A DNA stretch of 64,000 nucleotides from Symbiodinium natans (taxonomy: Eukaryota > Sar > Dinophyceae > Suessiales > Symbiodiniaceae). Shown here in pieces: positions 41,687-53,378 of the stretch. The stretch is taken from the NCBI GenBank assembly GCA_905221605.1, contig CAJNDS010002101.1, positions 65,001 through 129,000 on the forward strand, read 5' to 3'. The position numbers were made by a program, and so were the translations under genes. The notes below the pieces were generated by a model that made no database searches, was not told the origin of the DNA, and worked only from the letters and a program-made list of their open reading frames with translations. Each line of letters opens with the position of its first letter. Position 1 is the first letter of the stretch.

Positions 41687-43478
41687 AGAAGGTAGTCGGA
41701 AAGCAACAGGAGACTCCTCTTTCATTCTGTTTACCCCTACCTCTTATAGTCTTTTCGGAAGGAAGAGGGAAGAACATACGCGGATAAGAAGGCAGCCTTT
41801 CTTTGATGGGGAAAGGAAAGGGATGCACTGCCCCCTCAATTTTCATGTTGATGGGAATGTAAGCACCGGGAGAGAAGAAAGGAAGAGAGAGAATAGCGAG
41901 GAAATAGTGAGCAGGGAGGCGAGGAAAGACTGGAGGCAGACCTTCTTTCCGGTTGAGCAGGACGAAACAAGAGAATGTAAAGATGTAAGTCGGGAGGGAG
42001 GCTGGTAGCCGTTCCTTTCTTTTCCGAACCAAAGACAAAGAGGAAGGAAGGCAGGATAGGTTTCCGTGATTGATTTTCGTCACCTCTCTATGTTTTGAGA
42101 AGGTAAAGGGCGTTCTATCTCTCACCCCTCTCCCTTGTCTGCTTGGTTGGAGTGAGAAAATATAAAGAAAAGCGAAAGGAAAAGTGAGAGGGAGAAAGAA
42201 GCCCTCCTTCCATTCTGAAAAATCTGCAGATTTAGAGACAGGAATAGGGGACAATATGGAAATGATTCTTTCTTATTTCTTCACGTTGTCTCCTTTCCTA
42301 TATGACTCCCTTGCGATTTCCCTTTTGGTTGGAGTGAGAAGAGACAAAAGAAAAGTGAAAGGACAAGTGAGAAGAAGAAAGGATGCAGAGAAAGGAATAG
42401 AACAACTCAGAAGAGACACAGTCTCAGACAAGATAATTTACTGACTTGTGATTGCGTGGCTGCCTTGGCAAGAGTTGTTGCTGGTTTCGCGAGCCGCGGC
42501 TTCTAGCCTCCTCTTGCTTGGGCGTGGCCAAGCGCCAGGGAGCAGAAATGCTGCGTTCTTCAAGTTTCAAATTCGTTTCTGTAGTTTCAGACTAGTTGCA
42601 AAACAGTTTCAAAATCCAGTTGCGAATTCGTTGTTAAGGGGAAACTGCGTTTTTCTACGCGCAATTGCAAAAAATGCAGGAATCTCTAGAGGTTCTGGTT
42701 TTCAACAAGCGCGGACAGAAATTGCAGCTCCTCCTTAACAGCGATATTTCAACTGGATTTTGAAACTAGTTTGAAACTGACTTGAGACTAATTTGAAACT
42801 ATGGAAACGAATTTGAAACTCGAAACACTACCATATTCCGGACTTTCTGCCCCCCTCCTGGCCCCTCACATATGGCCCTCACGCACGGGAAGTTGACTTT
42901 GGTCAGGCGTGACTAGAGACCAGAGCTTCCGAAAGCTTGCCATCTCCGGACAGTAGGAATAGAGGAATGTGTGGAAATGATTCTTTCCTAGTTCTTCATC
43001 TTCTTTCTCCTTTCCCTATGTATGAGAAAAGAAGACAGACAAGGAGAGAGAGCCCCCTGCAATTGGGAATTTCCCCAGAAGAGAGAAAGCGAAAGGGATG
43101 CCCCCACAACTTTCACGTTTTTCATAAGAATGTAAGCACCAAGAGAGAAGAGAAAGGAAAAGAGAATAGCGAGGAAAGAGGCAAGGAAACACAGGAGGCA
43201 GCCCCTCCGCTTGCTTCTTGAATGAAAAAGACATCGGAGAAATGGAAACATGAAATTGAGAGGGAAGTTGCGCTTTTCCTTGCTGAAGAACAAAGCAATT
43301 CCAAAGAACATGGAAAGCACAAGGAATGAACTGGGAAAGGTAGGGAAAGGGATTCTTCCCTCTGACTTTTTTGCTTTCCTTCAATCTGCGATGTAAAGGG
43401 AAAGATGCAGCGGACAGGTCTGAAAATACAGGCAGGTGATCTTTCTTCCTTATTGTCATCATTGTCTCATTTTCTCAG
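41687..43478 (-). repeat. Inverted CT-rich segment in block 2
   Basis: About 1.8 kb in reverse orientation between forward units, with sharp switches at TTTTTGTGGTGAGAAGG (41687) and TTTTCTCAG/AGGAACC (43478). It includes the 258 bp module at 42563-42820. Confidence 0.85.
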
Positions 43479-45671
43479 AGGAACCTTCCCACTCTTCCCT
43501 ACTTTCTTTCTTTTATCTTTTTGCACTTTACGTTTCCCGCTGAGAAAATGAGACGTTTCCCACTGAGAAAATGAGACAATGATGACAATAAGGAAAAAAG
43601 ATCACCTGCCTGTATTTTCAGACCTGTCCGCTGCATCTTTTCCCTTTACATCGCAGATTGAAGGAAAGCAAAAAAGTCAGAGGGAAGAATCCCTTTCCCT
43701 ACCTTTCCCAGTACATTCCTTGTGCTTTCCATGTTCTTTGGAATTGCTTTGTTCTTCAGCAAGGAAAAGCGCAACTTCCCTCTCAATTTCATGTTTCCAT
43801 TTCTCCGATGTCTTTTTCATTCAAGAAGCAAGCGGAGGGGCTGCCTCCTGTGTTTCCTTGCCTCTTTCCTCGCTATTCTCTTTTCCTTTCTCTTCTCTCT
43901 TGGTGCTTACATTCTTATGAAAAACGTGAAAGTTGTGGGGGCATCCCTTTCGCTTTCTCTCTTCTGGGGAAATTCCCAATTGCAGGGGGCTCTCTCTCCT
44001 TGTCTGTCTTCTTTTCTCATACATCGGGAAAGGAGAAAGAAGATGAAGAACTAGGAAAGAATCATTTCCACACATTCCTCTATTCCTACTGTCCGGAGAT
44101 TGGCAAGCTTTCGGAAGCTCTGGTCTCTAGTCACGCCTGACCAAAGTCAACTTCCCGTGCGTGAGGGCCATATGTGAGGGGCCAGGAGGGGGGCAGAAAG
44201 TCCGGAATATGGTAGTGTTTCGAGTTTCAAAATCGTCCATAGTTTCAAATTAGTCTCAAGTCAGTTTCAAACTAGTTTCAAAATCCAGTTGAAATATCGC
44301 TGTTAAGGAGGAGCTGCAATTTCTGTCCGCGCTTGTTGAAAACCAGAACTTCTGCATGTTTTGCAATTGCGCGTAGAAAAACGCAGTTTCCCCTTAACAA
44401 CGATTTTGCAACTGGATTTTGAAACTATTTTGCAACTAGTCTGAAACTACAGAAACGAATTTGAAACTTGAAAAACGCAGCATTTCTGCTCCCTGGCGCT
44501 TGGCCACGCCCAAGCAAGAGGAGGCCAGAAGCTGCGGCTCGCGAAACACGCCTGGATCGAAAAGTGCACCTCCGACTTTCTTCCCAAAAGCCATTCCAGC
44601 AACAACTCTTGCCAAGGCAGCCACGCAATCACAAGTCAGCAAATTATCTTGTCTGAGACTGTGTCTCTTCTGAGTTTTTCTATTCCTATCTCTGCGTCCT
44701 TTCTCCTTCTCACTTTTCCTTTCACTTTTCTTTTGTCTCTTCTCACTCCAACCAAAAGGGAAATCGCAAGGGAGTCATATAGGGAAAGGAGACAACGTGA
44801 AGAAATAAGAAAGAATCATTTCCATATTGTCCCCTATTCCTGTCTCTAAATCTGTAGATTTTTCAGAATGGAAGGAGGGCTTCTTTCTCCCTCTCACTTT
44901 TCCTTTCGCTTTTCTTTATATTTTCTCACTCCAACCAAAAAGACAAGGGAGAGAGGTGGGAGATATAAAGCCCTTTACCTTCCCAAAACAGAGAAAAGTG
45001 ACGAGAATCAATCAGGGAAACCTGGCTCCTAATCTCCTCGGTTTCCGCTCTTTCCTCGTTATTCTCTCTTCCTTTCTTCTCTGCTGGCGCTTGCATTCTT
45101 ATCAAAATATGAAAGTTGCGGGGGCATCCCTTTCACTTTCTCCCTTCTACGGGCACTTCACTCCTTTTTTCCCACTATCTTCTTCGATCTTCCTTCCGAA
45201 AAAATTCGAAAAGGAAGCGATAGACCAGGGTGAAGGAGCAGTTTCCATCTTCGTTCCCGGCACCTTCTTATTCGTTCTTCTCTCTTATTATCTCTTTGTT
45301 TCTTTTCTTCCGCCCAAAACAGGAATTGCCGCAGGGCTCTCTCTCCTAATCTTTCTTCTTTACTCATATGGGAATGATAAAGAAGAAGAAATGAGAAAGA
45401 ATCATGAGCTCTTCTTTTCGTATCTCTTCAGCATTTTCAGCATGGAAGGCGGGCCAGAGGCGAGAGAGTGCAAAGGGAAGAGACGCGAGAGATCAATGGG
45501 GACAAGCGAAGGGACGTGCGGGGAAAGGAGGGACAGCCCGGTCGAGACAAGCTCCCGAGAACCTGCGTGCAGGCAGGTGATCTTTCTTCACTTATCTTCA
45601 TCATTGTCTCATTTTCTTAGTGGAAACGTAGAATGCAAACAAGATAAAAGAAAGTCAAGGGAAGAAAGAGA
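43479..45671 (+). repeat. CT-rich units in block 2, second forward part
   Basis: Matches 31790-33900 of block 1 closely, including the longer version near 44550. Module copy at 44223-44468. Confidence 0.85.
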
Positions 45672-46385
45672 AGGGTTCCTTTTTGTGGTGAGAAGGTAGT
45701 CGGAAAGCAAAAGGAGACTCCTCTTTCATTCTGTTTATCCCTGCCTCTTATAGTCTTTTTCGGAAGGAAGAGAAAAGAAAATATGCGGATAGGAAGGGAG
45801 CCTTTCTTCGATGGGAAAAGTGAAAGAAATGCCCCCGCACCTGTCACACAAAGCAACAGAAGAGAAAAGAAAGGAAGTTATAACAGTGCAGAAGGAGGCG
45901 AGGAAACACTAGAGGCCGCCCTTCTTCTGTCCGTTTGAGCGTGACGAAACAAAGAAATGGAAAGATGAAAGTCGGGAGGGGGGCTGGTAGCTGTTCCTTT
46001 CTTTTCCGAACCAGGATTCCAGGATAGCGAAGGAAATAGTAGGGAAAGGCCCTCTTTCTTCTTTCGTGTTTATTTATGTCTGCACTGTGCAAAGAAAAGA
46101 AGGCGGGGACAGGCCGTTTAGAAATGAAAGCAGGCGATCTTTTCATCCATTTTGGTCACCTTTCTATTTATTGAGCTGTAAGGGGCTCTCTATCTCTCAC
46201 CTCTCTCCCTTGTCTTCTCCCTTCTGCTTGGAGTGAGAAAAGAAAAGTGAAAGGAAAAGTGAGAGGGAAAATGAAGCCCTCCTTCCATTCTGAAAAATCA
46301 GCAGAGATAGGAATAGAAGAACTCCGAAGATAGGAACACAGGAACGTCTGCATATGATTCTTTCTTTTTCCTCCTTTTCTTTCTA
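45672..46385 (-). repeat. Inverted terminal segment of block 2
   Basis: Counterpart of 33905-34610. Confidence 0.75.
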
Positions 46386-46619
46386 GATTCTGGGTTTAGG
46401 AGTTAGAGTTTAGGAAATACGGTATAGAGTTTCTTGTGTAGGGTTTTAGAGTGTACGAATTTGTGGTTAGGGTTCCGGGCTTAGGGTCTGAGATTGCAAG
46501 AGCCAAAACATTTATCAGTCCGAAATGAATTGTCTAAGTGCGCATATGCGTGAGACGTTGTTGGAGAAGTAGCTGGGTTGTCTTGGATATGCTAAAATTG
46601 ATTAATAATCCCAGGCGGT

Positions 46620-46664
46620 AGCTTCTAAATAGACCCTATTTTGCTCAGCCACGGGGGGGGGGGG
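46620..46664. repeat. Right terminal inverted repeat of block 2 and G-run
   Basis: AGCTTCTAAATAGACCCTAT then TTTGCTCAGCCAC, followed by a run of about 12 G as at block 1. Confidence 0.7.
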
Positions 46665-46837
46665 CTGGTTTAGCACTACATAGGGCTTAGGGTTTATATA
46701 GGGGAAATTTTGGGTAGGACGGCCCTTAAAAACCCTCTGAACAATATTCCTGAATAGGATCTCTTAGAACACGATAAGGGAAACATAATGTCCCAATCCG
46801 GGTTCAGCGCTACATAAGGTTTAGGGTTTGGGGTTTA

Positions 46838-47068
46838 GGGTAAAGCCTGTTTTGTGACCAGCTGGAGATCCTTGCAGATGCCAGCAAAATCACGGATAAC
46901 ACTCCAATCGAACACACGAACCTGGCAAGTCACAGCAAAATCACAGTAACGAGCCGCAAAAAACATCACAAAGTACTCCTGGAGCTTTTCTGTGAGGGCA
47001 ATCTCAAACCTATCAGAGACCGATGAAGATTGCCGCCTGCGTTGCCGCCCCAAACCCACCACGATCAA
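46838..47068 (-). CDS. Hypothetical ORF, possible terminal exon
   Basis: Reverse-strand open frame of about 76 codons including RFEIALTEKLQEYFVMFFAA and CDFAVTCQVRVFDWSVIRDF. It stops just inside TTTAGGG-type sequence at 46838. Protein-like composition, no family recognised. Confidence 0.3.
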
Positions 47069-47089
47069 CCGCCCAACATCCGAGAGACT

Positions 47090-47139
47090 CTAAACCCTAA
47101 ACCCTAAACCCTAAACCCTAAACCCTAAACCCTAAACCC
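47090..47139 (-). repeat. Interstitial telomeric array (CCCTAAA)n
   Basis: Seven perfect units. Confidence 0.95.
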
Positions 47140-47249
47140 CCGCTGCTAAGTTTAACCCCCCAGTCCCCTGAAAGCTGTTCCCACGTCTGATGCCTTTCAG
47201 CGTAGGGTTTTCATGATGCGCACCTCACCTCCTGCCTTCCATGTCAGGG

Positions 47250-47364
47250 AACCCTAAACCCTAAACCCTAAACCCTAAACCCTAAACCCTAAACCCTAAA
47301 CCCTAAACCCTAAACCCTAAACCCTAAACCCTAAACCCTAAACCCTAAACCCTAAACCCTAAAC
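47250..47364 (-). repeat. Interstitial telomeric array (CCCTAAA)n
   Basis: Sixteen nearly perfect units. Its right edge supplies the GTTTAGGG donor of the reverse-strand exon at 47365. Confidence 0.95.
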
Positions 47365-47476
47365 CTTCTTTAGGGTTCAGAGCTCTCCATGGCTTTCGGC
47401 ACAGAGCTGCGAGCTGCCGAGGCACACCCTTGGCGACGAGGTTTGGTGGTAGCTCCAGCTTTCCAGGGCGTTCCTT
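47365..47476 (-). CDS. Candidate internal exon with telomeric donor
   Basis: 112 nt between CCTTGCGCAG (acceptor) and GTTTAGGG (donor, first bases of the array). The open frame reads KERPGKLELPPNLVAKGVPR and continues QLAALCRKPWRALNPKE. Family unknown. The boundary between coding-like sequence and repeat falls exactly at the donor. Confidence 0.42.
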
Positions 47477-47522
47477 CTGCGCAAGGGTTTAGGATAGCTG
47501 TCCCCTGTGTTTCTTCGTAGGG

Positions 47523-47587
47523 CATGAGGGAATGAGGGCCTTATATAATCCATTAAAGGGTATATGCAAGGCCCTCAGTCCCTCATC
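47523..47587. mobile_element. Hairpin element, 65 bp
   Basis: CATGAGGGAATGAGGGCCTT at 47523 is mirrored by AAGGCCCTCAGTCCCTCATC at the other end, with a TATATAATCC...GGTATATG centre. Confidence 0.55.
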
Positions 47588-47589
47588 CC

Positions 47590-48350
47590 CTATTAAGAAC
47601 CAGCCAGTCGGACTAGACCCAAGAAGAGGAACCTAGTAATTCAAAGGGCGCCCTTTTTGGGGTTTAGAGTGGCTTATTCTGGGGGAGCCAAAAAAAGGGA
47701 ATAAGGGCCATGTGGTTTCTTTCTTTTTGCCAGCCGGACGGACTGTGGTGCACTGCGCTGAGGGTGTCTTCGCGTACTTGTTCACAGCAAGGATTTCATC
47801 GGGAAGTAGGATGCACTAGGTACCTTCTATACCGGAATCGGGAACAGGATGTGCTGTGCTGAGGACTTCAGGTCTCACATCCCCTTTGAAACTGATTGTT
47901 GCCTGAATTCGCACCCTGAGGCCCTATAAGCCCTAGACCCTCCACTTCTCTCATTGCCACACTGCGGGGTAACAATTTCAAGATGGTTGAGACTACAATT
48001 CGAGCATCGCAGCCTTGGTAGGGTTCTGGGCCATCACGACTCGCAAGACAAGCACACATTCCTCATCGGGCACACGAGCAATCTACACCTTGACAGCTAT
48101 CCTCAGACAGCGCACGCATCTGTGCCGCGCGCCCATGCTTAGTGACTTAGTGCATCAGTCAAGGCTAAGAAGGGTAGAGAGTTTAGGGTGCTTTCTGCGT
48201 TGTACCTTAAGCACCCACAACCTACTTCTTTGCAGGTGGCCTTAGAATACCGTAAGGGCTTTCGAAGATGAGCCGTTAGCCTAAATCCTTTTTGCAAATC
48301 AATAAACACTTCGTCTCGAAGCCCTGGCCCATTTTCTGGTCTAGACCCGC
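47590..48350. other. Interval with no recognised gene
   Basis: Only short, overlapping ORFs on both strands; no domain recognised. Confidence 0.35.
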
Positions 48351-48353
48351 GAA

Positions 48354-48388
48354 GCCTAAACCCTAAACCCTAAACCCCAAACCCTAAA
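48354..48388 (-). repeat. Telomeric run (CCCTAAA)n
   Basis: Five units. Confidence 0.9.
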
Positions 48389-48747
48389 CTGCCCCAGCCA
48401 AGTCCGGGTAAGCGTCCGAAGATCCTTTGGCCCCCAGCTTTGGAGCAGCATTGGGATCCAGCCATAAGGGCAGCCCCTCCATGATGAAGCTCAGCGTTCT
48501 ACTTGGTAGGGTTTCGAAATTTCTATGTGCCCAGAGGGCCCAATACCCCCAGTACCCCGAACGAAGGAATGTACTATACAGGGATCCTTGTTCTTCTTCT
48601 TATCATTCTGGCTTACGGCATATTCATCTTATGGCGTCGTGAAGTGGTGTTGGGTGGTTGGGTAGATGCTTGATGGTGCTTGGGCCCTTGATGCTCCAAA
48701 CTGGATGTCTGAAACCAACGGCGGCTCTCTACCTCCCATGAGGACAT

Positions 48748-49149
48748 TTGGGATTCGGGGGGCCAATGGGTTGCTTTCGGCACCCTTCAGATTTTTACCC
48801 TATGACACTGCCCTGGCTTTGCGCTGTTTCGGGGGTTGTTGGACGTTTTTGTACCAGATTGCCAGGAATCCCGCGCCCCTCCCCGGCCAAGCTTGGGCTG
48901 GGGAACTTGTGGGCGGGATGTAAGATACACCAATTTGGGCAGCCTGCCTTTTGCAGTCGCCAAGAGATGCTGGAGAGCCTCAGGAATCCTGTTTCAAAAG
49001 GTTTTTTGCTTGACCGTGTGCTTGTCGCCAACAGTTTATACGACCAGTGGGGACATACCTCTTCCAGGGCCGTTCCGCGAGATACTGGAAAAATGAGTAG
49101 CCAACTTACAGAAAGCATTTGCTTCTGCCGTCGGAGCTTGACACTCTGA
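48748..49149 (+). CDS. Low-confidence hypothetical ORF
   Basis: A 133-codon frame whose second half (RQEMLESLRNPVSKGFLLDR) looks protein-like. A reverse-strand frame of similar length overlaps. Not recognised. Confidence 0.2.
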   Translation: MGFGGPMGCFRHPSDFYPMTLPWLCAVSGVVGRFCTRLPGIPRPSPAKLGLGNLWAGCKIHQFGQPAFCSRQEMLESLRNPVSKGFLLDRVLVANSLYDQWGHTSSRAVPRDTGKMSSQLTESICFCRRSLTL

Positions 49150-49399
49150 CATGGCTTGCTCGATGTTGTATGACACTCTGATATGGCTTCCTGGATGTTG
49201 TATGCATCGGTGGCTGCGCTACATCTGCATGTGCCCCCTAAACATCGTTGTGTGCCCTAACTCGGCTAGGAAGTTCCCACGTGATTGCCTCAAGAATATC
49301 GATAACAAGGGACCCCGAATATAGACTCCCAAATAGCAGGATCCTCTGATCATATAAGGCCCCCCAGTAAGGTACCCCTAACTTCGCAACCCCCATGTC

Positions 49400-49972
49400 C
49401 TAATTGTGGGCAAAGTGTGGGGAGGTCTTACATCCAACGTCTCTCTGGATGACGGTGAAACTGCGGCACCCGCGCGAACCAGGGTTCGATATCCGGGGAG
49501 GGCATTTGGCCGCCACAGACGGTGCAGGAAGCCGGATAAAACGGCCAACGAAATTCCTAATTCGGTCGCAGGCACGTGCACGTCCCTGAACCCTTGTTGG
49601 AGGAGAGAGCCTGCCCAACCTTCTTGTTCTTTGCGTCAGACCTGCAAAGCCTAAACTTGACTTCGGCAGTTCAATATCCTGGCCTATCGGATTTCTGTGG
49701 AACCAGAGCCTGCGAGCTTGAGAGATAAAAGTGCCCGGACTGAAACGCCCTGCTCCGAATGAAAGAAGGTCAGGCTGTGTCGGGCTCAAGGCGCTGAGCC
49801 CATGTGCCGGATAAGCTCTCACCCAAGAACCGCTCCCAAATGCACTCTCACACGTGGCAGCCGTACCTGACGCAATCGGCATGGCCGTGGTCGAGGCGCT
49901 TGCAACATCTAGCTTTGTGGCCTCAAGCCACATGCCATGTACCCAAAGAGTTTCGACCATGATTAACAGCAT
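49400..49972 (-). CDS. Hypothetical ORF, 190 codons
   Basis: Begins with ATG (MLLIMVETLWVHGMWLEATK) and stays open to 49400. The N-terminal half is ordinary in composition, and the C-terminal half is Arg/Pro-rich as in many chance GC-rich frames. No domain recognised. Confidence 0.27.
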   Translation of the reverse strand: MLLIMVETLWVHGMWLEATKLDVASASTTAMPIASGTAATCESAFGSGSWVRAYPAHGLSALSPTQPDLLSFGAGRFSPGTFISQARRLWFHRNPIGQDIELPKSSLGFAGLTQRTRRLGRLSPPTRVQGRARACDRIRNFVGRFIRLPAPSVAAKCPPRISNPGSRGCRSFTVIQRDVGCKTSPHFAHN

Positions 49973-50311
49973 CGGGCGTTTGGGGGCCGAAGTCGCTTAA
50001 GGTCGTGGGCACTCGATCGAGAAGAAGTGTGGTCCTGAAGCCGCAATGACGGGATAGACAGGACCTCAGCATCAAATGAGCTGGAGCCAGTGCCTTCAAA
50101 CGAAGCCCCTCTTTCACGTATGTCAATTTACAATAATAGTTCTAATAATCATAAAGCAGGCAAGTTAAAAACACAAAAAAACAATAATGAAAATCATAAT
50201 CATAATGATCATAGTACAGGCCTTCAGCATGTGGGCTACGTGCCCTCCAGGCCGGGACTACTGGTGCCCCCTGCCCTTTGCATGGCACACTAAGACTCGA
50301 TTACCATAAGG

Positions 50312-50383
50312 CCAGGGTTTAGGGTTTAGGGTTTAGGGTTTAGGGTTTAGGGTTTAGGGTTTAGGGTTTAGGGTTTAGGGTTA
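50312..50383 (+). repeat. Interstitial telomeric array (TTTAGGG)n
   Basis: Ten perfect units; a second degenerate run is at 50575-50633. Confidence 0.95.
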
Positions 50384-50762
50384 CCGAATAGAAGACCATC
50401 TGGTCAGCTCTCACAAAAGGAAGCCCCCAAAAGGGACCAGAATCTAGAGAAATGCCCATGCGCTCTGTTGCTTTGCTCTCCAAAAAACTGCTAAAGGAAC
50501 CTTGGCAAACCTCAAGCCTGAACTGGATATACCACAAACCTATACAGGTCCCGGCATACGCATGCTGTGGTTCAGGGTTCAGGGTTTAAGGTTTGGGGTT
50601 TAGGGCTCAGGGTTAAAAAGTTCAGGGTCTAGGACAAACCCTCTCAAAGTCCCAAGGACTCCAAGGACCATGCCATCATGAGTTAGCGCAGCGTTCCACA
50701 CGCGCTCGCCGCGGTCTGCCACGTACCTCGCGCCGCACAATGACCATGTGGCATAAACTTCC

Positions 50763-50833
50763 GAAACCCTAAACCCTAAACCCTAAACCCGAAGCCCTAA
50801 ACCCTAAACCCTAAACCCCAAACCCTAAACCCT
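50763..50833 (-). repeat. Interstitial telomeric array (CCCTAAA)n
   Basis: Ten units with two variants, followed by a G-rich tract. Confidence 0.93.
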
Positions 50834-51039
50834 CGGGGGGGGCGGGGGGGGATGCCACTTCTAGGGCCATTTTCTTGTAAAATTCTGCTGGCTGCCACTT
50901 TCGATGTCCACCGGGAGCCCAAGTTCCTAGCACCCCCTCTCCTGACAAGTTGCGAGGTTGCCAAGGCTCAGTCCCCTTTTTGCCTCGAACAGCCCAAGCG
51001 CCGAAACCCTAAACTCTAAACCCCAAGTCCTAAACCCTC

Positions 51040-52110
51040 CTGGGACCTAATGAGCCCAAAATCGGGGGCCCTGTATACCCTTGACTACGCTACTTCCTGT
51101 TCAGGGCTGTGAACCTTATAAGCCCTTTTAGGGTTCACCTGGTCCCCCAAGGAGGGGTTTCAGTGTTCGATGCCCGGGGCCCTCGCAGAGTTTTTTCCCA
51201 CCCGTTTCGTGTGCGTTTGCGGGGAAAGGTGACATGGTAGGATGCCCAAGTTGAGGTAGTTGTAGGTTGCAATGTGGTCTTTCTTGTTGTCGGGGCCGAT
51301 GCACAAGACCTACGGCCCTCGCAGAGTTGGGGCTGTGGGTTTCGGGCTTGTGCAGCACCATCTCCGAAAAGCGAACATCGGGCGCCAGCGTGAAACACCA
51401 CACAGCACTGCAAGCCCAGGGCAGCATCACAGCAAAACCCAACACCCCAAAACCCCGAACCAAGAACCCAACACCCCGAACAACGAAGGGTTTCGGGTTA
51501 GTGGCCCAGAACTTACTGGTTCATAGTTGAGATAGTAATAAACTTTTAAGATTTTATTCCTTATTGGGTTTAAGTACCCTTAAAAATGTAAAATGTTACC
51601 CCACTATGATAAAGCTTAGGGTTTGAGGTTTGAGGAAAGACCTACTGCCCAAGAACCTCCGAGAACCCGAAATCCCTTCACGCCGGGCACGTGATTGTTC
51701 GACTTGGGAAGTCCAGCACAATCGAGAACCTGGCGCCGGTTGCATTCTTAGGGTACAGGCTAGGGTTTATGGCTTAGGGTTTAGATGGTTTAGGGTTTAG
51801 GGTACTTCTCTAAATCAAGTTTGCTTTTGGGGTCCGCATAAAAGGGACCCCGCAAAAAGGCACCCTGATTCAGAGAACTACGCATGTGTGCGTAACTTAC
51901 TGGTAGGAACTAAGGGTACGCTTGTAGAGAGTTTAGGGATGTGTTTCGCACCACTCAGTTGGCAGAGCAGGGGCATGTGGCAGGGACGTTGGAGAATCGC
52001 ACCTAATCCTCCGAGAACAAAGCACCAAGCAGTGCCTTTTGATTCACCGGAGCCTTGCTCGACCCTCAACATATAAACCCCTGAACCCTAAGCCTGAAGC
52101 GACCGCTAAA
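51040..52110. other. Interval with ambiguous overlapping ORFs
   Basis: 51128-51530 is open in several frames on both strands, so no gene is called. 51530-51620 is AT-rich. Short TTTAGGG remnants occur at 51755-51800. Confidence 0.35.
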
Positions 52111-52114
52111 CGTA

Positions 52115-52162
52115 AGCCCTTAACCCTAAACCCTAAACCCTAAACCCTAAACCCCTAAACCT
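52115..52162 (-). repeat. Telomeric array (CCCTAAA)n
   Basis: Six units. Confidence 0.9.
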
Positions 52163-52205
52163 ATCATTCCCTGAGCCCTCATCCTTAAGAACCCTAGACC
52201 TAAAC

Positions 52206-52272
52206 GCCGAACAACAATCGGCGTCAACTGCCTGATGACATCGGTGGAGGAAAGGTCTTCTTCCCAGGCCAC
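52206..52272 (-). CDS. Candidate internal exon with telomeric-type donor
   Basis: 67 nt between AAATTCAG (acceptor) and GTTTAGG (donor). It reads VAWEEDLSSTDVIRQLTPIV. Flanked by CCCTAAA on the left and TTTAGGG on the right. Family unknown. Confidence 0.42.
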
Positions 52273-52292
52273 CTGAATTTGGGGTTGAGCAT

Positions 52293-52331
52293 TTTAGGGT
52301 TTAGGGTTTAGGGTTTAGGGTTTAGGGTTTC
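52293..52331 (+). repeat. Telomeric array (TTTAGGG)n
   Basis: Five units. Confidence 0.92.
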
Positions 52332-53149
52332 CAGCTCTTGCGCATGTTTAACACTTGTCCATGACCCCACTAAGGAAACGAATGGCTAAAACCCTGAAAT
52401 CGAAACTCAATGTGAAGGGGGAAAACCATACATACTACACTCGAGAAGGTCAAAGCACGACAGGTGCATAACGAGCCCCCAGCGATGAAAGTAAGACAGG
52501 CAGTCAAGGCAGTAATTTTTCGAGCTCCGAAGTATTGGGCTTCGGTTAGACGTAGGGATGCGGGAGTCGATCTTCATGATGTGTGTGCACGAGGGATGAG
52601 AACAGGGATTCCTCATCATTGCAGGTTCATGGCCCGGAACTGGGACCAAGAGTGTTGTACGCAGGTTCCACCCTGAACCTCCTCTCAGGGAGCAAAGACC
52701 CTAGACCCTGCTTGCCAGATTGGTGATGTGCCGTGAGTGCTTGCCAGATTGCAAGGTGATATGCCTTGAGAACCTAAACCTTAGTTTTTGGTAGGGCCTT
52801 TTTTGGTAGGCTCGCAATACTCAAGCCCTATTGGATTCTTAGGGAACCTACTTCGAGACGGGCTTCGTGATCGGGTTCTAGGAAATCGTAGTGACGGGTT
52901 GCTAGGGTTGGGGCTGCAGCGGACGTACCTCGACCCGCATGTGCGACCCCTGCTTTCGGGTAGCTGTTCATATGATAGACTGTGGTGAAACCATCAACTT
53001 AGGTAATCCCCAACCCCCCCCCCACTGCCGAACAAAAGCAAGACAAAACAGGATCTAGAGGTTTAGTCACCACATGTGAGGGGGGTTGCGCATGGCTCCT
53101 CTTCTCGAGACATCAACCCTACCTAAGTGGGACCCAGACAAACTATCCT

Positions 53150-53187
53150 TAAACCCTAAACCCTAAAACAACCCTAAAACCCTAAAC
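53150..53187 (-). repeat. Telomeric array (CCCTAAA / CCCTAAAA)
   Basis: Four or five units with extra A residues. Confidence 0.88.
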
Positions 53188-53255
53188 GGCCCGGGAAGCC
53201 ACTTCGAGCCCTGCTCCCGGAAGCCCTCTTTTCTTGCAGAAAGCGCCCCACGCTA
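53188..53255 (-). CDS. Candidate exon with telomeric donor
   Basis: The reverse strand reads VLLAWGAFCKKRGLPGAGLE and VASRA, ending at CGGGCC followed by GTTTAGGG. The acceptor is uncertain (CTGCAAG or earlier). Confidence 0.33.
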
Positions 53256-53267
53256 GCAGTACCTTGG

Positions 53268-53345
53268 GGACCAAACGGACCCTAAAATTGGGGGGGGGGG
53301 GGGGGGGGGGTGATAGACCCTCTACTACTCTAATTCATACCAAGG
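53268..53345 (+). mobile_element. GGGGACCAAA-family element with 21-G run, copy 2
   Basis: GGGGACCAAACGGACCCTAA then AATT and a 21-G run (53290-53310). Compare 8531. Confidence 0.42.
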
Positions 53346-53378
53346 TCATATTATCATAAACGGGGTTGTTGTTTTTTG

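Larger units (their letters stand above)
37955..46651. mobile_element. Block 2: second copy of the composite repeat
   Basis: Same leader (38658-38893), CT-rich unit, inverted terminal segment and right terminal inverted repeat (46620-46651) as block 1. It lacks the copia insertion and one tandem unit, and has an extra inverted segment. Left end unresolved because of the gap. Confidence 0.4.

Noticed and set aside
44827-45699. Open frame of 290 codons in CT-rich repeats (and its twin at 33059-33880)
   Set aside because: Phe/Ser/Leu/Arg low-complexity reading of a CT-rich repeat. Equivalent frames occur on several strands and copies, and no domain is visible.
49470-49500. tRNA-like B-box (GGTTCGATATCC)
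   Set aside because: No cloverleaf, acceptor stem or A-box could be built on either strand.
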